Source: Nonomuraea ceibae
Lineage (GTDB): Bacteria > Actinomycetota > Actinomycetes > Streptosporangiales > Streptosporangiaceae
DNA: 39,766 nucleotides
Assembly (NCBI RefSeq): GCF_019396325.1
Contig: NZ_JAHKRO010000085.1
Location: 1 to 39,766 of the forward strand
Direction: 5' to 3'
Of the stretch, positions 24,615 to 30,544 are shown piece by piece. A model generated the notes under the pieces. It was not told the origin of the DNA. It saw only the letters and a list, made by a program, of their open reading frames with translations, and did no database searches. The position numbers and the translations under genes are program-made. Each line of letters begins with the position of its first letter. Within the stretch, counting starts at the first letter, position 1.

Positions 24615-25430
24615 TCACGTGAGGAAGTCCGACAGGACGGGGGCGAGCTTGTGCGGGGCCATCATGACGGCTCCGTGGTTGAGGCTGGCGAGTGTGCGGT
24701 GCTCGGCGTGCGGCAGCACCTCCACCAGTGCCCGGGCCGCGTCGTGGAACCCGGCGGGGCTCTTGCTCCCGGTCAGCACCAGCGTGGGCGCGACGGCTCC
24801 CGCCCATGCGGCCGCATCCAGAGGCCGCCCCTGCTGAGTGTCGCCCATCACCGCGATGTCGTACGGCAGCGTGGGCGCGAGCCTCTTGAGCGTGGACCAC
24901 ACGCCCGGCATCAGCCGCATCATGGCGACCATGAACGACGGCATCCCCTGCGCCCGCGTCATGAAGTGCTTGACCGCATCCCCGGGCCGGTCGGCGGCCA
25001 GCAGGGCGTCGATCTCCTGGGCGAACCCGGCCGGTGGCGCGAACCCGTCGCCCGTCACCGCGAACGGCGGCTCGTACAGGGCCAGGCGGTCGACGTTGAG
25101 GCCCGCGGCGGCGGCACGCAGGGCGAGCACCGCACCGGACGAGCTGCCGAACAGCGACGCCGAGCCGCCCGCATGGTGGATGAGCGCGGCCACGTCCTCG
25201 ATCTCGCGCTCCACGGTGTAGGCGGACCCGTCGCCGCTCGCGCCCCGCCCCCGCCGGTCGTAGTTGATCACGGTGAAGCGCGGTGCGAGCAGGCGGGCGA
25301 GCTTGGCCGCGTCCTTGCGGTCGGCCAGCGCAGAGGCGACCAGGATGACGGCGGGACCGGCGCCGAGCTGCTCGAAGGCGATCGGGGTGCCGTCGCGGGA
25401 GATCACGGTCGTGGTCGTGGTGGTGCGCAT
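24615..25430 (-). CDS. Alpha/beta hydrolase
   Basis: 271 residues. ATG 25430 is chosen because a GGAG site sits 10 nt upstream; a GTG at 25454 would add eight residues and lacks one. It starts with TVISRDGTPIAFEQLGAGP, the oxyanion-strand region PAVILVASALADRK, NYDRRGRGASGD, the nucleophile elbow GSSSG at 95-99 (Ser97), and a C-terminal LASLNHGAV that supplies the catalytic His. The form resembles the small group of actinobacterial hydrolases often called proline iminopeptidase- or haloperoxidase-like. Substrate unknown. Cytoplasmic: no signal peptide. Divergent from a small membrane protein gene. Confidence 0.85.
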   Translation of the reverse strand: MRTTTTTTVISRDGTPIAFEQLGAGPAVILVASALADRKDAAKLARLLAPRFTVINYDRRGRGASGDGSAYTVEREIEDVAALIHHAGGSASLFGSSSGAVLALRAAAAGLNVDRLALYEPPFAVTGDGFAPPAGFAQEIDALLAADRPGDAVKHFMTRAQGMPSFMVAMMRLMPGVWSTLKRLAPTLPYDIAVMGDTQQGRPLDAAAWAGAVAPTLVLTGSKSPAGFHDAARALVEVLPHAEHRTLASLNHGAVMMAPHKLAPVLSDFLT

Positions 25431-25516
25431 GGGGTGTTGCTCCGTTTCTGTCACGTTCTCGACCGTGTGACGGGTGCCGGGGCAAAAAGGAATCGGTCCT
25501 CCTGGTAAGGGCGTGA

Positions 25517-25939
25517 GTGGGTACGTTCGAGCGCGTGACCCTCCAAGGCAGGCCGCCCGCGCCGGTCATCGCCGCGGCGGTGATGTTCGAGCTGGGCGTG
25601 TTGGTCGTGCTCGTCTCGGCGGTGGTCGGGATCTTCCAAGGTTTCTGGCCGCTCGTCCTGCTCGCCGCGATGGCCGCCTTCGCCGGTGTTTCGGCGGCGC
25701 AAGGGCTGTGGCGCGGCTGGCGGGGCTCACGGATCTTCCTGATGCTGGTGGGCGGGTTGCTGGTGCCGGCGGGGCTGTCCGTGCATGAGTCGTCGTCGGG
25801 GCCGTACGTACCGGGATATGGGCTTTTCGGTCTCTTCGTCGCTGCCTATGGGGTGGTGATGGCCGTGCTGCTTGTCGTGCCGGGATCGTCGCGGGCCTGG
25901 TTCGCCGTCAGACCAGCCCCGCCTCGTACGCCGCGATGA
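25517..25939 (+). CDS. Small four-helix membrane protein, unknown function
   Basis: 140 residues from GTG 25517 (a second GTG at 25535 is possible). Four hydrophobic helices: about 17-42, 44-62, 74-88 and 102-124, separated by short charged loops (WRGWRGSR). No family recognised. The last 32 nt overlap the end of the convergent response-regulator gene, so both C-termini are encoded on opposite strands of the same bases. Confidence 0.6.
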   Translation: MGTFERVTLQGRPPAPVIAAAVMFELGVLVVLVSAVVGIFQGFWPLVLLAAMAAFAGVSAAQGLWRGWRGSRIFLMLVGGLLVPAGLSVHESSSGPYVPGYGLFGLFVAAYGVVMAVLLVVPGSSRAWFAVRPAPPRTPR

Positions 25940-26600
25940 CCAGGTGGATGCGGCTGCGCGCGTCCAGCTTGGTGAGCAGATGACTGACATGCGTCTTCAC
26001 CGTGCTGAGGCTGAGGTAGAGCTGTCCGGCGATCTCGGCGTTGGACAGCCCCTTCGCGACCAGGACGAGCACCTCGCGCTCCCGCTCGGTGATGGCCAGC
26101 GGCGGAGGCGGCGCCGGACGCCGGATCCGCTCGGCGGCACGCGACACCAGGCTCCGGCTCCGCTCCACGGCGGGCGGCGCGGAGCTCACGAACTGCTGGA
26201 TCAACCGCCGGGTGGCGGTCGGCGCCAGCAGCGACTCGCCTGACGCGATCACCTCGATGGCCTTGAGCAACTCGGCCGCCGGGGTGTGCTTGAGCATGAA
26301 GCCCGCGGCTCCGGCTCGCAGCGCCCCGTAGACGTACTCGTCCAGGTCGAACGTGGTCACGATGAGCACGCGGGTCTCCGGGCGGGCGGCGCAGATGAGG
26401 CGGGTGGCCTCGATCCCGTCCATCACCGGCATGCGTACGTCCATCAGGACCAGATCGGGACGGTCCCGCTCGGCGAGCCGCACCGCCTCCGCACCCGTCG
26501 CGGCCTCACCGATCGCCACACATCCGGGCGCACTGTCGACCAGCAGGCGAAAGCTGCCCCTGATCTGCGGTTGGTCGTCGGCCACCAGCACTCGTGTCAC
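25908..26600 (-). CDS. NarL/LuxR-family response regulator
   Basis: 230 residues, GTG 26600 overlapping the kinase stop as GTGA. Receiver: ADDQ at 7-10, phosphoacceptor D54 in LVLMDVRMPVMDG, TTFDLDEY, FMLKHTP. A spacer of about 35 residues rich in Arg/Pro leads to a LuxR helix-turn-helix (ITEREREVLVLVAKGLSNAEIAGQL then LSTVKTHVSHLLTKL). It should activate or repress transcription on phosphorylation by the adjacent kinase. The divergent ABC exporter and the dyad at 27732 are the obvious local targets. Confidence 0.93.
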   Translation of the reverse strand: MTRVLVADDQPQIRGSFRLLVDSAPGCVAIGEAATGAEAVRLAERDRPDLVLMDVRMPVMDGIEATRLICAARPETRVLIVTTFDLDEYVYGALRAGAAGFMLKHTPAAELLKAIEVIASGESLLAPTATRRLIQQFVSSAPPAVERSRSLVSRAAERIRRPAPPPPLAITEREREVLVLVAKGLSNAEIAGQLYLSLSTVKTHVSHLLTKLDARSRIHLVIAAYEAGLV

Positions 26601-27700
26601 TGAGGCAACCTCGCCATCACCCGGAATCCGCCCGGCGCGTGGGCGCCCGCCGCGAACTCGCCGCCGAAGACGCGCACCCGCTCGCGCAGCCCCGTCAGCC
26701 CGTGCCCGTAAGGCCGCACCGGCCCGTGGCGGCCGTCGTCGACGACCTCCACGACCAGCCCGCCCTCCTGCCGCTGGATCCGGACGTCGACGTGCTGGGC
26801 GTCGGCATGCCTGACCACGTTGGTCAGCGCCTCCTGCACGATCCGGTAGACCGTCAGCTCCATTTCTCCGTTCACCTTGCCGTCGATCGCCAAGTCCACT
26901 TCCAGCCCGGTCGCCTCGGCCCGCCTCACCAGCACGCCGAGATCGGCCAGGCCGGGAACGGGGGCGAGCTCCGCCCCGTCGTCGTCGCGCAGCACGCCGA
27001 GCAGCCTTCCGGTCTCGCGCAGCGCGGACCGACTGGTCTCCTCGATCGAATGCAGCGCCCGGCTCATCTCGCCCTCGATGCCCACGTGGCCCGCCACGCC
27101 CGCCTGGACGGCGATCGTGCTGAGGCTGTGGCCGACGACGTCGTGTAACTCCCTGGCGATGCGCAGCCGCTCCTCCGCGGCTTGGGCCCGGGCGCGCTGC
27201 TCGGCGTGCTGGGTCAGCCGCTCGGTGTAGACCCGGCGCTGGCGCACGGTCGTGCCGACGGCCCAGGAGGCGACCAGGATCGCCGCCACCAGGGCGAGTT
27301 GCTCCAGCACCGTGTCGGTCACGGGCAGCTCGGCCACGCCCTGCCACCCCACGGCGACGGCCGCCACGAGGGGGACCGCGGCCCGGTGGCGTGCCGCCAC
27401 CGTGTAAAGGGCGAGCGGCAGGCAGAGCAGGTCGGCGTGCGGGAGCAGGAACTCGCGCATGCCGAGCCCCGCCGCCAGCACCACCAGGAACACCGCCCGC
27501 GGCCAGAGCCGCCGGACCGCGATCGGCAAGGTCGTCGCCAGAGCCGCCGCATAGTCGAACGCGTCGGGCGCCACGCTGCCGCGTGACGAGGCGAGCCCCA
27601 CGAAGGCGGCCGCGAAGAACACGGCGACGCCTGCGTCGAGGCACAGCCAGGCCCGCTCGGGGACCCGGCTCAACAGCGGGGGACGGAGGTCTTCGCGCAC
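26597..27700 (-). CDS. NarL-type sensor histidine kinase (HisKA_3)
   Basis: 367 residues, GTG 27700, no clear ribosome site, so the message may be leaderless. About six hydrophobic segments in the first 150 residues, with no sizeable external sensor domain, are followed by a short coiled coil and the HisKA_3 dimerisation motif with H186 in ARELHDVVGHSLSTIA. The HATPase part shows IVQEALTNVVRHA, VVDDGRHGP and GHGLTGLRERV. This architecture is typical of actinobacterial kinases controlling drug or cell-envelope ABC exporters. Coupled to its regulator by GTGA. Confidence 0.93.
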   Translation of the reverse strand: MREDLRPPLLSRVPERAWLCLDAGVAVFFAAAFVGLASSRGSVAPDAFDYAAALATTLPIAVRRLWPRAVFLVVLAAGLGMREFLLPHADLLCLPLALYTVAARHRAAVPLVAAVAVGWQGVAELPVTDTVLEQLALVAAILVASWAVGTTVRQRRVYTERLTQHAEQRARAQAAEERLRIARELHDVVGHSLSTIAVQAGVAGHVGIEGEMSRALHSIEETSRSALRETGRLLGVLRDDDGAELAPVPGLADLGVLVRRAEATGLEVDLAIDGKVNGEMELTVYRIVQEALTNVVRHADAQHVDVRIQRQEGGLVVEVVDDGRHGPVRPYGHGLTGLRERVRVFGGEFAAGAHAPGGFRVMARLPQ

Positions 27701-27731
27701 GGAACGAAGGTAACCGGGGCGGCGGGGCCGA

Positions 27732-27753
27732 ACATCGGTCTCAGGACCGATGT
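27732..27753. promoter_or_regulatory. Perfect 9+9 bp dyad between the two-component system and ABC exporter
   Basis: ACATCGGTC (27732-27740) and GACCGATGT (27745-27753) are exact inverted arms around TCAG. It sits 31 nt from the kinase start and 33 nt from the ABC ATPase start, almost centred in an 86-bp divergent promoter region. Probable operator for the NarL-type regulator; a TetR-type operator is the alternative. Confidence 0.7.
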
Positions 27754-27786
27754 GGAAAACCCTCGTTCCGGCCGATCGTGGAGCAC

Positions 27787-28584
27787 GTGATCGAAGTGAA
27801 CGGGCTCACCCGGCGTTTCAAACAGACCCTGGCCGTGGACGACCTCACCTTCGTGGTGCCGTCGGGCAGGATCACCGGCTTCCTCGGCTCCAACGGCGCC
27901 GGGAAGACCACGACCATGCGGCTGATCCTCGGCCTCGACCGGCCCACCGCCGGTCAAGCCACCGTCGGCGGCAGACCGTACCGAAGCTTGGAACGGCCGC
28001 TCACCCACGTCGGCGCGCTGCTGGACGCGACGGCGGTGCAGGGCGGGCGGCGCGCCGAGCAGCACCTGCGCTGGCTGGCGGCCTCCAACGGGCTCTCCGC
28101 ACGGCGCGTGGGAGGGCTGCTCGACCTCGTCGGCCTCAGCGACGCGGCCGGCAAACGGATCGGCGGCTTCTCCCTCGGCATGAAACAGCGGCTGGGCATC
28201 GCCGCGGCGCTGCTCGGCGATCCCGGCACGCTCCTGCTCGACGAGCCGGTCAACGGGCTCGACCCCGAGGGCATCCGCTGGACGCGGCAGTTGCTGAGGT
28301 CGCTGGCCGCCGAAGGCCGCACGGTCCTCGTGTCGAGCCACCTGATGAGCGAGATGGCGCTGACGGCGGACCATCTGATCGTCATCGGGCGCGGCAGGCT
28401 GCTCGCCGACGCGCCGATCGCCGAGCTGGTCCGGCCGGGGACGTCGTTGGAGGACGTGTTCATGGACCTTGTCTCGGAGGGCCGGGAGGAGGCTCCGGAG
28501 CGGGACGAGGGAGCTCGGGAGCGACGTGGGGCAGTTCAGGACATGAGGCATTCGGGGGTGCGCGGTGGACACGGTCAACGCTGA
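27787..28584 (+). CDS. ABC exporter ATP-binding protein
   Basis: 265 residues from GTG 27787 (GTG 27778 adds three residues; choice uncertain). Full ABC ATPase: Walker A GSNGAGKTT, signature FSLGMKQR (the LGMKQ variant common in ABC-2 exporters), Walker B LLLDEPVNGLDPEG, H-loop SSHLMSE. A charged C-terminal tail follows (REEAPERDEGARERR). It powers the permease encoded next, whose start it overlaps by 20 nt. The family resembles antibiotic or lipid exporters of the DrrA/CcmA group. Transcribed away from the two-component pair. Confidence 0.93.
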   Translation: MIEVNGLTRRFKQTLAVDDLTFVVPSGRITGFLGSNGAGKTTTMRLILGLDRPTAGQATVGGRPYRSLERPLTHVGALLDATAVQGGRRAEQHLRWLAASNGLSARRVGGLLDLVGLSDAAGKRIGGFSLGMKQRLGIAAALLGDPGTLLLDEPVNGLDPEGIRWTRQLLRSLAAEGRTVLVSSHLMSEMALTADHLIVIGRGRLLADAPIAELVRPGTSLEDVFMDLVSEGREEAPERDEGARERRGAVQDMRHSGVRGGHGQR

Positions 28585-29302
28585 ATGGATCAAGTTGCGG
28601 ACCCTGCGTTCGACCTGGTGGACGATGGGGATCGCGGTGTTCGTCGCGCTCGTGCTCACCGCGCTGGGCGCCGGCGCCGTCATCTCGCGCTGGGACCCCG
28701 GTCACGCCCCTGACCAGGCCGCCATGGGCATCGTGGTGGCCGTGTACGTGGGCGTCATCCTGGCCCAGCTCCCGCTCGGGATGCTCGGTGTGATGACGAT
28801 CAGCGGCGAGCACGCGTCCGGCATGATCGACGCCACGCATGTCGCCACGCCCGCGAGGTCGCGGGTCCTGCTGGCCAAGGCGGTGGTGCTGGCCGGCGCA
28901 GCGGTCGTCGCCTCGCTGCTCATCGCGGTTCCCGGCTATCTGTACGGGCGCGTGGTGGCCGCCGAGTTCAACCCGTCGGCACTGCCGGGGGAGGCGTGGC
29001 CGGTGATCGCCGGTGGCACCCTCATGATCGTGGCGACCACCCTGCTCGGGCTGGCGCTGGGCGCCCTCCTGCGTAACGGGGCGGCGGCGATGGCGGCGCT
29101 GATGGCGATCATCCTGTTGGTGCCGTTCGTGGCCCGCATGCTGCCCGGGGGCGAGTGGGGCAACTACTTATTGCCGACCTATCCGGCACTGCAGCTCATC
29201 GGGCAGGTGCCGGCCATCATGCCGGGATGGGTGGCTTTCACGGTGCTCGGCTGCTGGGCGGTCATCCCGCTGGGCATCGCGGCCCTCGCAGGACGGCGCT
29301 GA
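28565..29302 (+). CDS. ABC-2 type permease
   Basis: 245 residues, GTG 28565. The N-terminus VDTVNAEWIKLRTLRSTWWT is the usual cytoplasmic amphipathic start of actinobacterial ABC-2 permeases, then six hydrophobic helices (about 20-40, 58-80, 99-120, 143-165, 172-192 and 218-238). It includes the MTISGEHASGMIDATHVATPARSRVLLAKA loop region that contacts the ATPase. It forms the membrane part of an exporter with the preceding ATPase. Substrate unknown. Confidence 0.9.
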   Translation: MDTVNAEWIKLRTLRSTWWTMGIAVFVALVLTALGAGAVISRWDPGHAPDQAAMGIVVAVYVGVILAQLPLGMLGVMTISGEHASGMIDATHVATPARSRVLLAKAVVLAGAAVVASLLIAVPGYLYGRVVAAEFNPSALPGEAWPVIAGGTLMIVATTLLGLALGALLRNGAAAMAALMAIILLVPFVARMLPGGEWGNYLLPTYPALQLIGQVPAIMPGWVAFTVLGCWAVIPLGIAALAGRR

Positions 29303-29427
29303 ACGGTCTGCGCGCCGGGTCCCGTCCCCGGTCAGGGAAGCGCGTGCGCGTGCGGACCTTGTGAAGGGGCCGTGCGGGCGTGCTGTGGACCTGCTGTGGA
29401 GCGCCTGGGGGGCCTGCTGCGGGCCCC

Positions 29428-29522
29428 TGCTGTGGGCCTGGGGGGCTGCTGTGGGCCTGGGGAGTGCCGGTTGTGCTGTGGGGAGTGCCGGTTGAGCTGT
29501 GGAAGGTCCGGTTGTGCTGCGG
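29428..29522. repeat. Intergenic minisatellite-like G-rich repeats
   Basis: Two copies of an 18-nt-like unit CTGCTGTGGGCCTGGGG precede three 21-nt units GGGAGTGCCGGTTGTGCTGTG (29460-29480, 29481-29501, and a more diverged copy at 29502-29522). The whole stretch 29303-29590 has no gene on either strand; the rest is the terminator below and non-coding DNA. Confidence 0.6.
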
Positions 29523-29540
29523 GAAAGGGCTGCATGGGCC

Positions 29541-29580
29541 GTCCCGGCCTCCCCTGGAGTTGCTCACGGGAGGCCGGGAC
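29541..29580. terminator. Strong hairpin terminator downstream of the cutinase gene
   Basis: Perfect 13-bp stem GTCCCGGCCTCCC (29541-29553) / GGGAGGCCGGGAC (29568-29580) with a 14-nt loop. It lies 10 nt beyond the minus-strand cutinase stop and also faces the upstream ABC operon. No U-tract. Confidence 0.8.
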
Positions 29581-29590
29581 TGGGTGTGCG

Positions 29591-30460
29591 TCAGTGGGGG
29601 CAGGTGTCGCGGTATTCCTCGATGGCCGTGCCGCTCGGTGGCGGGCAGAGGAAGCGTTCGTAGCGGGTGTCGTCGTCGACGAACCTCTTCAGCCAAGCGA
29701 CCATCGACTTGGCCATCGTGGTGTTCGTGGTCTGCGGGAAGAAGTGGCTGGCGTTGTTGAGCTCCAGATACGCCTTCTCCGACGAGGAGGGGATGCTCTC
29801 GTAGAACGGCTGGGAGTGGGTGGTGACCGAGGCGACGGAGTCGCTCTCGCCGCCGATGATCAGCGTCGGGACGCGTACGCCGGACCAGTTCTTGGTCAGG
29901 TTCCACGGCGCGAGCGGGACCGCGGCCTGCAGTGTGGGGCGGTCGTCGGCGGCTTCGAGGGAGCCGCCGCCGCCCATGGAGTGGCCGGCCACGGCCAGGC
30001 GGGAGCCGTCGATGCGGCTGCGGATGGCGAGCGGGCTGTCCTCGACCAGCCAGTCGAGGGCGGCCAGGAGCTGGCGGCCGCGGCTGGCGGGCTGGTCGTA
30101 GCGGGAGTTGGTCTCGATGCCGATGACCACGAAGCCGTGCGAGGCGATGCGCGGGCCGAGCCAGTCGAGGCTGGACCAGGAGGCGGTGTAGCCGGGGGAG
30201 ATGGCGATCGCGCCGAACGTGCCCTGGCTGGTGTCGTTCGGGTAGTAGACCTCTCCGCCGCCGAACCCGCTCACGCTGAGGGAGGAGACCGACTGGTCGG
30301 AGGTGGAGAAGGGGCCGCGGAGCGCTTCGAGGATGGCGTCGGTGGGGTCGGGGCCGCGCTCGTACGGGCCGGCGGCATGCGCGGGCAGCGCGATGGTTCC
30401 GCATGCCAGGGTCGCGGCCATGGCGATCTTCGCGATGGTCCTCGCTGGGGATGACGACAT
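29591..30460 (-). CDS. Secreted cutinase / polyester (PET) hydrolase-like enzyme
   Basis: 289 residues. Signal peptide about 1-29 (cut near AHA-AGPYERGPDPT). Alpha/beta hydrolase with the family motif GHSMGGGGSL: Ser161, Asp207 (GGESDSVAS) and His239 (NNASHFF) form the triad; Tyr91 (SPGYT) and Met162 the oxyanion hole; Trp186 (APWN) the aromatic clamp. These positions differ from the remembered TfCut2 numbering (S130, D176, H208, Y60, W155) by a constant 31, so there are no core insertions or deletions. Cys272 and Cys287 match the C-terminal disulfide. Ends DTRYERFLCPP and EEYRDTCPH are typical. It cleaves ester bonds in cutin, aliphatic polyesters and possibly PET. Start ATG 30460 has GGAG 9 nt upstream. 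Downstream of a LAL regulator on the same strand. Confidence 0.94.
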   Translation of the reverse strand: MSSSPARTIAKIAMAATLACGTIALPAHAAGPYERGPDPTDAILEALRGPFSTSDQSVSSLSVSGFGGGEVYYPNDTSQGTFGAIAISPGYTASWSSLDWLGPRIASHGFVVIGIETNSRYDQPASRGRQLLAALDWLVEDSPLAIRSRIDGSRLAVAGHSMGGGGSLEAADDRPTLQAAVPLAPWNLTKNWSGVRVPTLIIGGESDSVASVTTHSQPFYESIPSSSEKAYLELNNASHFFPQTTNTTMAKSMVAWLKRFVDDDTRYERFLCPPPSGTAIEEYRDTCPH

Positions 30461-30544
30461 GTCGGGAACTCCAGGTTCTCGGGGGGTGCGACGTCGTCAT
30501 TTTCAAACGGGGGTGAAGGGGACGCATCGGGTGAATCGCCGGTG

